Below, in pieces: positions 45,074-52,314 of a DNA stretch of 64,000 nt. This DNA comes from Hyphomicrobiales bacterium (GTDB lineage Bacteria; Pseudomonadota; Alphaproteobacteria; Rhizobiales; Beijerinckiaceae), in contig CANFLM010000002.1 in NCBI GenBank assembly GCA_947447895.1, positions 1 to 64,000 of the forward strand, given 5' to 3'. Under the pieces are notes generated by a model. That model saw nothing but the letters and a program-made list of their open reading frames with translations. It made no database searches and had not been told where the DNA came from. Numbering within the stretch: the first letter of the stretch is position 1; each line of letters opens with the position of its first letter. Made by a program: the position numbers and the translations under genes.

Positions 45074-46281
45074 AGATCGAGTTCGAGGATGTAAAGACCG
45101 CCGCTGTGCCGGTCGACGGCATAGACAATGGCATTCTCATCGACAAACACATCGTTGATCTGGATGGTGGGCACGCGTGATCCTTTCGGACCCTCCGGCA
45201 CATAGGCCGCCACTTCTTTGGGCTGCAGCGGATTGGACAGATCGTAGACCCGCACGCCGGCATTGAAGAAGGTCGAGAAAATCAGCGTGTCCGATCTGAA
45301 GGAGGTCTCGCCGGGCCGGTTTTCGTGAAGGTTGTGCGAGCCGTAGCGGCCACCGGCATGGCCGTATTTTTCAAACGGCGGCATCGGCAGGGTGCTGACG
45401 GGCACCAGATTGTTCTCGTTGCGGGCATCGAGAATCCAGGTCAGCTTCGGCCAGTCCTCGCCATTGTCCTTCACACATTCATCCGACACCACCAGCAGGT
45501 CGCGGCTGAACAGCGGCAGCACCGTATGGGTAAACCCGGGATAGGGCGGATGCGGGTTGAAATTCGAGATCACCTTGGGGCTGCCCATGTCGCTGATGTC
45601 GAGCACGAAACCGCCGCCATCGAGATAGGCGACATAAGCGCGGTCGGGCCGCTGCGGAAACACATTGGTGTTATGGGCGCGGAACCCCGAATCAATCGGC
45701 AGACGGGTCGGCTGGGCTTCCTTGTCGCCCTGCCTGGTGCCCGGCATCCACCAGCGGCCCACTTCGACCGGCTTGGACGGATTGCCGACATCGACGATGC
45801 GATAGGCCTGGTCATCCAGCCCGTTATGCGGCATGAAATCGGCCGCGCCTCCGGCAAAGTGCACATAGCGGCCGTCGACAAACCAGACCTGATGGACGCC
45901 GCGCGACAGCGGGCCGGAACAATCGAAGAAGCTGATCGAGCGGGGCTGTTCGGGAACGCTGACATCGAACAGTTCGAAGCCCGCGGGCTGCAAGCCGTGC
46001 TCGAGTGTCTGATAGGCCACAGCCATGATGTCGCCGCAGACTTCGAGCGAGTTGGAGCGCACTTTCATATGCGGCAATTCGGTCTGCACGACCACTTTGG
46101 GGTGGCGCGGATCGGTCACATCGACGCCGGTAAAGTTTTTCGGCGGGCCTTCATGTGCCAGCCACATGATGCGGCGGCCGTCACGGGTTTTCTGGATCGA
46201 CATGCCTTCGCCGATCCCTCCCCAGCCGTCCAGCAGGTCATGGGCGATCAGTTTCATGCCATAGGCTTCAAGTGCGGCCAT
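45070..46281 (-). CDS. LVIVD-repeat beta-propeller protein
   Basis: A 403-residue protein with repeated beta-blade units of the LVIVD type (GVDVTDPRHPKVVVQTELP, FELFDVSVPEQPRSISFF, YRIVDVGNPSKPVEVGRWW, VLDISDMGSPKVISNF, VYDLSNPLQPKEVAAYVPEG). No signal peptide is seen, so it is probably cytosolic. His/Glu/Asp residues such as HAGGRYGSHNLHENRPGE could bind metal, which would fit the coupled CobW gene. The ATG at 46281 was chosen for the GGGGGG tract 5 bases upstream. Function unknown. Confidence 0.8.
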   Translation of the reverse strand: MAALEAYGMKLIAHDLLDGWGGIGEGMSIQKTRDGRRIMWLAHEGPPKNFTGVDVTDPRHPKVVVQTELPHMKVRSNSLEVCGDIMAVAYQTLEHGLQPAGFELFDVSVPEQPRSISFFDCSGPLSRGVHQVWFVDGRYVHFAGGAADFMPHNGLDDQAYRIVDVGNPSKPVEVGRWWMPGTRQGDKEAQPTRLPIDSGFRAHNTNVFPQRPDRAYVAYLDGGGFVLDISDMGSPKVISNFNPHPPYPGFTHTVLPLFSRDLLVVSDECVKDNGEDWPKLTWILDARNENNLVPVSTLPMPPFEKYGHAGGRYGSHNLHENRPGETSFRSDTLIFSTFFNAGVRVYDLSNPLQPKEVAAYVPEGPKGSRVPTIQINDVFVDENAIVYAVDRHSGGLYILELDL

Positions 46282-46418
46282 TATATCCCCCCGAATATCC
46301 ATTCCCGATGCCATGTGGCATGGATCATTTTATCTGTGATATTTCTGAATAGAAATCGGCCCGCGTCCACCAAAAAAGCGGGTTCTGTCCACCTATTTAT
46401 GCAGGGCCGCAATGCCGG

Positions 46419-47060
46419 TTAGAGTATCAGCGTGGCAATCTCTGACGGATGGTCGACCAGGCGATGCACGCCGGCCGCCTTCAGCTCGTCATCCGAACCA
46501 TAGCCCCACCGCACGCCGATGGTCGGCACCTGGATGGATTTTGCGCCGATCACATCATGCTTGCGGTCGCCGATCATGACCGCCTGATGGGAGGCAAAAC
46601 CTTCCTGCGATTGGATGTAGGGCAGCAGATCGCGCTTGTCGACGCGGGTGCCGTCGAGTTCCGAACCGTAGACCCGCTCAAAAAACCTGTTCAGTCCGAA
46701 ATGCTCGATGATGCGGACCGCAAAAACCTCGGGCTTGGAGGTGGCGACAAACATGCGTTTGCCATCCGCCTGCAACTGTTCGAGCAGTTGCGGGATGCCG
46801 TCGATCAATTCGTTTTCGAACAGGCCCGTGACGCCGAAACGCTCGCGGTAGAGCCGCACGCCTTCATCGGCCCATTGTTCGCCGACCAGCGTCAGAAAAC
46901 TGGCGCGCAAAGGCGGGCCGATCACCCATTCCAGATCATCCTCGGACGGGACCGGCTGGCCCATCGTTTCCAGCGCATATTGCACCGAACGGGTGATGCC
47001 CGCTTTGGGGTCGGTCAGAGTGCCATCAAGGTCGAAAAGGATCACCGGGGTCGATTGCAT
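46419..47060 (-). CDS. gph: HAD-superfamily hydrolase, phosphoglycolate phosphatase-like
   Basis: A 213-residue haloacid dehalogenase-type phosphatase with all motifs: LFDLDGTLTDP (nucleophile Asp), VATSKPEVFA, a lysine in TRVDKRDLLPY, and MIGDRKHDVIGAK. The alpha-helical cap (about 20-80) is of the PGP type. The substrate may be 2-phosphoglycolate or a nucleotide; members of this family are hard to separate. ATG at 47060 chosen so that the DLDGT motif lies at the normal distance from the N-terminus. Confidence 0.85.
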   Translation of the reverse strand: MQSTPVILFDLDGTLTDPKAGITRSVQYALETMGQPVPSEDDLEWVIGPPLRASFLTLVGEQWADEGVRLYRERFGVTGLFENELIDGIPQLLEQLQADGKRMFVATSKPEVFAVRIIEHFGLNRFFERVYGSELDGTRVDKRDLLPYIQSQEGFASHQAVMIGDRKHDVIGAKSIQVPTIGVRWGYGSDDELKAAGVHRLVDHPSEIATLIL

Positions 47061-47194
47061 GACAAAGGCCCTGCGCAACAAGAAAACGATCATGCTGCCA
47101 TCGGCTGATGCAGCATGATCAGGCGTAACAGGCTTTTTTGGTCAAAACAATGAGCCCAGGCTTGCCCCGTGCAGAGCATCGGGCCTTGTGGCAT

Positions 47195-47230
47195 AAAAAA
47201 GGCCCGACAAGCACGGGGCTTTGTCAGGCC
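47195..47230 (-). terminator. Rho-independent terminator after the 36-residue protein gene
   Basis: On the minus strand GGCCTGACAA (47221-47230) pairs with TTGTCGGGCC (47201-47210), with one G-U pair and a 10-base loop, followed by six T's. It lies about 57 bases past the stop of the small gene. Confidence 0.8.
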
Positions 47231-47286
47231 AGAAAACGTCACATTCCGAACCCAACGGTCCGGCGGTCGGGCATCGTGAAAGGCGC

Positions 47287-47397
47287 TTATTTCGACCGCT
47301 TGCTGTTGGTTGTCAGGTCGAAATAGAAGACGCTCAATGCAAACAACGCAAAAGAACCGATGGCGGTGACGAGATAGGCTTGTTCTCCGGCTGACAT
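47287..47397 (-). CDS. 36-residue single-pass membrane protein
   Basis: Short gene supported by four features: a very strong ribosome site (GGGAGGATCAC before ATG), a coherent membrane protein, a terminator behind it and a perfect FNR-type box in front. The product MSAGEQAYLVTAIGSFALFA and onward has one hydrophobic helix (about 8-26) and a basic C-terminus (NSKRSK), which predicts N-out/C-in or a cytosolic basic tail. I do not recognise a family; it resembles in size the small subunits of respiratory oxidases (CcoQ, CydX), but no sequence match is evident. Confidence 0.72.
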   Translation of the reverse strand: MSAGEQAYLVTAIGSFALFALSVFYFDLTTNSKRSK

Positions 47398-47457
47398 GTG
47401 ATCCTCCCTTGTGGCAGCTTGATCCCTGTATTGAGGACTATTGGAAAAATCGCTGCT

Positions 47458-47471
47458 TTGATCTGGATCAA
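47458..47471 (-). promoter_or_regulatory. Perfect FNR/FixK-type box TTGATCTGGATCAA
   Basis: The 14-base site matches the consensus TTGAT-N4-ATCAA exactly and is symmetric. Its centre lies about 67 bases ahead of the small gene ATG. A TCAATA -10-like element on the minus strand falls where a class II (-41.5) activated promoter would have it. The opposite gene, an SDR, starts 184 bases away. Confidence 0.7.
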
Positions 47472-47654
47472 TTATGTGCTGCAAACGCGATTGGATTGAT
47501 GGCTTAAGCCCTTTGTCGAGGTTCCTTGTCGGGCAGGATGGCCAATAGAGGTGCCCCGGCTCTGCATTGCCTTGTGTTGACAATGGGTGGATCCTGCCCG
47601 AACGTCCGGACATCACATGACCATGAACGAATAAAAACACCGAGAGGAAACACC

Positions 47655-48422
47655 ATGACCAATCCCCTGTTCGATTTGACGGGCCGCACGGCGCTTGTCA
47701 CGGGCTCGTCGCGCGGTTTGGGGCGGGCGATCGCCGAGGGCTTGGCCGATGCGGGTGCGGCCGTCATCATCAACGGCACCACGGCGGCACGGGTTGACCA
47801 GGCGGTGTCCGAATTGGCTGCCAAGGGCCATCAGTCGCGTGCCTGCGTGTTCGATGTCACCGACGAGGCAGCCATTACCAAAGCCTTCGACGCGCTTGAT
47901 GCCGCCGGCATCCATGTCGATATTCTGGTCAACAATGCCGGCATCCAGTTACGCAAGCCGATGGTGGAACTGACCACGCCGGAATGGCGCTCGGTGATCG
48001 AAACCAATCTGACCAGTGCCTTCGTGATCGGCCGCGAGGCGGCCAAGCGGATGATCCCGCGGGGCTATGGCAAGATCATCAATATTGCCTCGCTGACCTC
48101 GGAACTGGCGCGCGCCACGGTTGCGCCCTACACGGTGTCCAAAGGCGGGATCAAATTGCTGACAAAGGCGATGGCTGCGGAATGGGCGGCCAGCGGGTTG
48201 CAGGCCAATGCGATCGGGCCGGGCTATATGATCACCGACATGAACCAGGCCCTGATCGACAATCCCGCGTTCGATGCGTGGGTCAAGGGCCGTACGCCGG
48301 CCAAACGCTGGGGCATGCCGGAAGAGCTGATCGGCGCGGCGGTGTTTCTGGCTGCTCCCGCCTCCAATTATGTCAATGGTCAGGTCATCTATGTCGATGG
48401 CGGCATGATTTCCGTGCTTTGA
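47655..48422 (+). CDS. SDR oxidoreductase, gluconate 5-dehydrogenase-like
   Basis: Classical short-chain dehydrogenase of 255 residues: cofactor motif TGSSRGLGRAIA (about 15-26), NNAGIQ, catalytic Ser in INIASLTSE, and YTVSKGG with Tyr/Lys. C-terminal GQVIYVDGGM is typical. NADP(H) preference is suggested by SRGLGR. Overall pattern fits gluconate 5-dehydrogenases, but SDR substrates are not reliably assigned by sequence. Strong ribosome site GAGAGGAAAC. Converges with an MFS gene. Confidence 0.87.
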   Translation: MTNPLFDLTGRTALVTGSSRGLGRAIAEGLADAGAAVIINGTTAARVDQAVSELAAKGHQSRACVFDVTDEAAITKAFDALDAAGIHVDILVNNAGIQLRKPMVELTTPEWRSVIETNLTSAFVIGREAAKRMIPRGYGKIINIASLTSELARATVAPYTVSKGGIKLLTKAMAAEWAASGLQANAIGPGYMITDMNQALIDNPAFDAWVKGRTPAKRWGMPEELIGAAVFLAAPASNYVNGQVIYVDGGMISVL

Positions 48423-48462
48423 TCCACGGGACCGGACTGATGCAGCCGCCGGGGCTGCCTGT

Positions 48463-49692
48463 CTATGCGGCGGGCCTCTTGCCCGGCAGGATCAGCAGGC
48501 CGCAGGCGATGATCAGGCTGGTGACATACAGGCCGAACGGGATCGAACCGGTCAGCGAGGTCAGCAGGGCAAAGCCTGCCGGACCCGCGACATAGCCGAC
48601 AAACAGCACCAGTGTCGCGCCCGAGGAGGCCTCGCGCACCTGATGCGGCGGGGCAAGCTGGGCGATTTCAGCAATCTGCACACCGTTCCAGCTTGTCACG
48701 GTAATACCCGCCACGATGCACAGAAGGGTGATGCTCAATAAAGACCATTCGGGGGTGACGAAGGGCAGGCACAGCGTGGTCAGTGCCGAACTGATCATGG
48801 CGAGGCGCAGGGTCAGGCGGCCCGATCCGAGACGGTCCGAGGCCCAGCCGAGCAGGATGCGGCCGAACACGCCGGCGCCCTGCATGATGGAGAAGTAAAG
48901 CCCGGCCATGGTCAGGCTCATCGCCATCTGGTTGACCAGAATGGTCACCAGAAAGCTGATCCACACACCCTGCCCGACGGCCAGACAGGTGCCGCTCATC
49001 GCCACCTGCATCAATTGCGGTGTCTCGCGCAGGGCGTTGATGGGTTTGGAGATATTGCCGAGACTGAGAAATTGCCGCAGATGCAGGCTCTGGCTGCGGT
49101 CGCGTTCATGGTCGATCGCGGCGCGATAGGGCTGCATCAGCAAAGCTGTGAGCGCGGCAAAACCGGCGGCAAACCACAGGCACAGGGTCAGGCCGCCCAC
49201 TTCGATCAGATAGGGCAGGATCAGTCCTGCGAGAATACCGCCGAACGGCACGCCCGCCTGCTTGATCGAGAAAATCAGCGAGCGGTGCCTGGCGGGGGCA
49301 TGGCGTTGCAGGATATCGCTGCCTGCGGGTGTCGAAGGGCCATAGCCGAAGCCCATCATCAGGGTCGCAACCAGCAAAGTAGCCGGTGCGGGCAGGGCAA
49401 ACAGCAGCGCACCGATCGAGCCGAACAACAGGCCGACCTGCAAGGAGCGCACCGACCCCAGCCTCCGCAGCAAGGGCGCACCGAGAAACAGGAACAGGAT
49501 CGCGCCGATGACATTGCTGGCCGACAGATAGCCGATGGATTCGGGAGACAGCTGGTAGCTGCCCGTCAAAGCCGGTGCGATGGCCGGCGGCATCCGCTGC
49601 AGAAAGGAGGACACGCTCTGCACCGCCAGCGTCAGCAGAAGCGGGGTGATCCAATGCGAGACTGTTGTCACTCTATCGGGTGGCTGTGTCAT
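48463..49692 (-). CDS. MFS transporter
   Basis: Twelve-helix permease of 409 residues with GAPLLRRLGSVRSLQVGLLFG in the loop 2-3 position and GRILLGWASDRLGSGRLTLRLA in the loop 8-9 position, plus GVPFGGILAGLILP. Substrate unknown; the CynX/NimT-like layout is possible. It is divergent from the SET-domain gene and converges with the SDR. Confidence 0.85.
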   Translation of the reverse strand: MTQPPDRVTTVSHWITPLLLTLAVQSVSSFLQRMPPAIAPALTGSYQLSPESIGYLSASNVIGAILFLFLGAPLLRRLGSVRSLQVGLLFGSIGALLFALPAPATLLVATLMMGFGYGPSTPAGSDILQRHAPARHRSLIFSIKQAGVPFGGILAGLILPYLIEVGGLTLCLWFAAGFAALTALLMQPYRAAIDHERDRSQSLHLRQFLSLGNISKPINALRETPQLMQVAMSGTCLAVGQGVWISFLVTILVNQMAMSLTMAGLYFSIMQGAGVFGRILLGWASDRLGSGRLTLRLAMISSALTTLCLPFVTPEWSLLSITLLCIVAGITVTSWNGVQIAEIAQLAPPHQVREASSGATLVLFVGYVAGPAGFALLTSLTGSIPFGLYVTSLIIACGLLILPGKRPAA

Positions 49693-49932
49693 GGTGCTGC
49701 GCGACGAGCCTTTTGCGGTCGGGGATAGCCTGGATCGGGGCCGTTCGATTGAGGGGCCAGTCTAGGGCCAACCGATGGCTCTGCGCTAGGGCTGCAACTG
49801 GGGAGCAGCTGTGCAATATGCTCAGAATAATTGCCGGAAATCCAAATATCACTTTGACAGCGGCAGCCAGAACAGTGAAAGTTCGGCCCGTTCGCGTTGT
49901 TTGACAGTTGTTCTCAAAAATTGTGGTTCGAA

Positions 49933-50370
49933 ATGCCTGATCAGAAGAAACTCACCCCTCAAGAAGTGATTATGAACCATCTCGCCAACGAGGTGTATTG
50001 CCATCTGGGTATTTCACCTGTGCATGGCATCGGCGTGTTTGCCGTCCGACCCATTCCCAAAGGCGTCAATCCTTTGCGCAGCCTCGTCAAACATCGCGAG
50101 ATTTCCTTCACCCATGCCGAGCTCAAAAGTCTGCCGAAAGGCGTCCGCAAGCAGATCGAGATGTTCTGCTATTATGATGATGACGAGGTGCTGGTTTCAA
50201 CCATGGGCATGAACACCATGGATTTTGCGATTTATCTCAACCACACCAAGACACCGAATGTGCGGTTGAATAAAGACGGCTCGTTCGAGGCTCTGCGCAA
50301 CATCAAGATCGGCGAAGAGCTGATGATGGATTATGACCACAGCTTTGGTGGCGTGCATATTTTCGAGTGA
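49933..50370 (+). CDS. SET-domain protein
   Basis: A 145-residue protein made almost entirely of a SET domain: GIGVFAVRPIPKGVNPL at the start of the fold, LNHTKTPNV (the NHS/C-like motif of SET proteins) near residue 100, and LRNIKIGEELMMDYDHSFGG (GEEL-x-x-DY) at the end. It should methylate lysine in a protein with S-adenosylmethionine; there are no extra recognition domains, and the target is unknown. Starts at 49933 or 49972 are both possible; neither has a strong ribosome site. TTGACA sequences occur at 49855-49860 and 49902-49907. Confidence 0.82.
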   Translation: MPDQKKLTPQEVIMNHLANEVYCHLGISPVHGIGVFAVRPIPKGVNPLRSLVKHREISFTHAELKSLPKGVRKQIEMFCYYDDDEVLVSTMGMNTMDFAIYLNHTKTPNVRLNKDGSFEALRNIKIGEELMMDYDHSFGGVHIFE

Positions 50371-50376
50371 GGCACG

Positions 50377-50418
50377 AGCAAGCGGGCGCGGGATCTATCG
50401 CGCGCCAGCCTGCTTTTT
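50377..50418 (+). terminator. Terminator of the SET-domain gene
   Basis: Imperfect GC-rich stem (AGCA...GGCGCG with CGCGCC...TGCT) followed by five T's. It lies partly inside the 3' end of the convergent GNAT-like gene. Confidence 0.6.
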
Positions 50419-51309
50419 CGACTGTTTCACTGTGCGATAAATCTTGTTCCAGTGCTCGACCTTGAAATCGGTATGCAGCGGCGAGGTCGGATCAAGCGCA
50501 AGGGGATGCTCGGGATCGGTCAGAGCCAGCGAGTAGATCGGCTCCAGCGTGGTCACAAACAGTGACTTGTAGTTATAGTCACCGACAGGCCCGAGATTGT
50601 AGTAGCGCAAGCCGTTTCTCTGGGTCCAGCGGCTGGCCAGCAGGCAGGCATACATGCCGGGCGAGCGGTTTTTATAGGCGCGGTCCCATTGGCAGAAGCT
50701 GCCATAGACCTGGTTGTAATCGGGCAGGATGATTGCCACTTCGGTCAGGACCAGTGCGCCTGCCGGATCGTAGACTTTCAGCAACAGCACATCGAGCGTC
50801 TGGATGTAGTCGACAAATCCGGCGATCTCGCGGGCATCGATTTCGCAGGTCGCAAAATGTTCGCCGCCCATCGCATAGACATCCTCGACGCTCAGGCTCG
50901 AGCCGGGGATGACTTCCTCGGTATGGGTGAAATTCTTGAACAGCTTGTCATATTCACGGAATTTGCGGGCGCGTCGGGGTTCGTTCCAGAACTCTTCGGA
51001 CTGGGTATCCACCATGCCATACTGGTCGTTGATGGGCACACCGAAGGCGCAATCGGGCGGCAGGGCATAGACAATGAACGGCTTGGGGGCCCGCTCCAGC
51101 ATGTCCTCGCTGACATCGATATAGGGGCAAAGGGCATCCCAGCGCGATGTGTAGTAGCGGATGTCGTTGTGGTTGCTTTCGACAAACAGGTTGTCGTCTG
51201 TCCAGGTCTGGTACCCGACCCGGTTGATCAGGGGTGTGGGGGCAAGATTGACCCCGATCGGCTTTGCCAGTGGTTCAACGTCAGCAAGCTGATGCTTCAT
51301 CGTATTCAT
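50395..51309 (-). CDS. GNAT-like protein resembling the ATE/Bpt catalytic domain
   Basis: A 304-residue soluble protein. The C-terminal half has a GNAT-type pattern (LVLTEVAIILPDYNQVYGSF, PGMYACLLASRWTQRNGLRYYNLGP, then NYKSLFVTTLEPIYSLALTD). This is close to the end of arginyl/leucyl-tRNA-protein transferases (x-G-x-Y-A-I-L-x-E-I-x-x-A-x-x-x-G-L-x-Y-x-Y-L-G and the YK-x-x-F motif). No N-terminal cysteine domain is present in this chain. The gene overlaps the cysteine-cluster gene upstream (ATGA). The assignment is by pattern recognition only; a general GNAT acetyltransferase is the alternative. Confidence 0.58.
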   Translation of the reverse strand: MNTMKHQLADVEPLAKPIGVNLAPTPLINRVGYQTWTDDNLFVESNHNDIRYYTSRWDALCPYIDVSEDMLERAPKPFIVYALPPDCAFGVPINDQYGMVDTQSEEFWNEPRRARKFREYDKLFKNFTHTEEVIPGSSLSVEDVYAMGGEHFATCEIDAREIAGFVDYIQTLDVLLLKVYDPAGALVLTEVAIILPDYNQVYGSFCQWDRAYKNRSPGMYACLLASRWTQRNGLRYYNLGPVGDYNYKSLFVTTLEPIYSLALTDPEHPLALDPTSPLHTDFKVEHWNKIYRTVKQSKKQAGAR

Positions 51310-51770
51310 TTAAGATGGCCCTGTGAGGGAGGTGGGGCTTGGACAGGAAGTTTCAGCAGGTCGAAATAATCGATATCGACCAGATGGTTGTGCAACAGGT
51401 ATTCGGGCTCCTGTTGCTCGAGCACCGCAATGGTCTGGCGCATCTGGGCGAGATGCTGGGAGGCCTCGCTGGAGGCGCTTGCCAGTTGTGCGATATAAGT
51501 CGGCATCAGCGGACATTCGCTGTCATAATAGAAATCCCGCGAATGGGGATTATAGGACAGCGGATAGAGTGTGCAGCCGAACGGCTTGTCATGGCCGAGA
51601 TGGCAGCCGCCCGGCCCCAGATTGGCGCAATTGTCCTCGATGCAAACGGAACCGAGACGGGCTGTTTCTGTTTGTGTCAAACTGACATCAAGCGGTGGAT
51701 GACCGGCTTCAATCGTGCAGCATTGCTGGCATTGAGCACAGTGGTCAAACAACATGCAAAAAAACTCCAC
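51306..51770 (-). CDS. Cysteine-cluster protein (YkgJ-like CxxCxxCC)
   Basis: A 154-residue protein with an N-terminal metal-binding pattern: HCAQCQQCCTIE (C-x2-C-x2-CC) and a second set in EDNCANLGPGGCHLGHDKPFGCTLYPL, then a C in DSECPLMP. This is the arrangement of YkgJ/UPF0153 proteins, which bind zinc or an iron-sulfur cluster; a similar N-terminal cysteine motif occurs in FliB lysine methylases. The C-terminal 60 residues are helical. Translationally coupled to the GNAT-like gene, so the two proteins likely work together. Confidence 0.7.
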   Translation of the reverse strand: MEFFCMLFDHCAQCQQCCTIEAGHPPLDVSLTQTETARLGSVCIEDNCANLGPGGCHLGHDKPFGCTLYPLSYNPHSRDFYYDSECPLMPTYIAQLASASSEASQHLAQMRQTIAVLEQQEPEYLLHNHLVDIDYFDLLKLPVQAPPPSQGHLK

Positions 51771-52174
51771 CCTAGATACGCGCGTTGTTTGCTTGCCCGA
51801 CTAGTCGCAAGCCCAACACTGACAAGCCTTTAAACTCATCTTGTGGTTGCAATCAACGAAATTGTTTCTGATCAAGAGTATTAAGATACAAAAAATTGCA
51901 AGATCAGACCCAGTAACGCAGGTGCATCACCCTTTTGTCACACTTCAAAGTTTAATCAATCGCAAATTAGCATGAGAGGTGCGTCTCACCGGATGATCAA
52001 CAAAGAACCTGATCCCGTCCCTGTGCCTTGGTGTCGCCGCCTTTAGTGGACGTGCCGCTCGGAGTGGTGTGCACAGACCACCGTGAGCCTCCCGGCGCTC
52101 TCATTCAGGACAGGCACATGCAAGGACGCCGGAGTTTCTGCCAGATCTATCATCATGATTTATAAAGAGAAAAA
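51771..52174. other. Intergenic stretch with possible structured RNA
   Basis: 404 bases without an open frame I can support. The first 240 bases are AT-richer than the surroundings and hold no clear repeat or RNA gene. The part after about 52000 is GC-richer and can fold (see the candidate RNA at 52015-52135). Confidence 0.45.
52015..52135 (+). ncRNA. Candidate rod-like structured RNA
   Basis: On the plus strand several helices nest around one loop: GTGGT/ACCAC (52064-52068 with 52077-52081), GCTC/GAGC (52057-52060 with 52085-52088), GTGCC/GGCGC (52052-52056 with 52094-52098), and TGTGCCT/AGGCACA (52022-52028 with 52112-52118). The GU pair in the third helix exists only on the plus strand. 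The shape recalls 6S-like RNAs, but I could not match conserved sequence, and no terminator follows. Confidence 0.28.
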
Positions 52175-52250
<76 letters not shown>

Positions 52251-52314
52251 AACGGTTGTGGTCTTACAGCAGGACGGGTTGGATTTCCATCCCTTCAGCC
52301 GACTTTTTTAGTCG

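Noticed and set aside
46330-46400. Terminator after the HAD phosphatase gene
   Set aside because: The T run on the minus strand falls in the loop between GC arms rather than after the stem.
48440-48457. Terminator between the SDR and MFS genes
   Set aside because: GCAGCC/GGCTGC hairpin exists, but it is short and no T tract follows in either direction.
49855-49907. Tandem promoters for the SET gene from two TTGACA boxes
   Set aside because: Neither has an acceptable -10 hexamer at 16-18 bases (GAAAGT and TGGTTC), so not listed as promoters.
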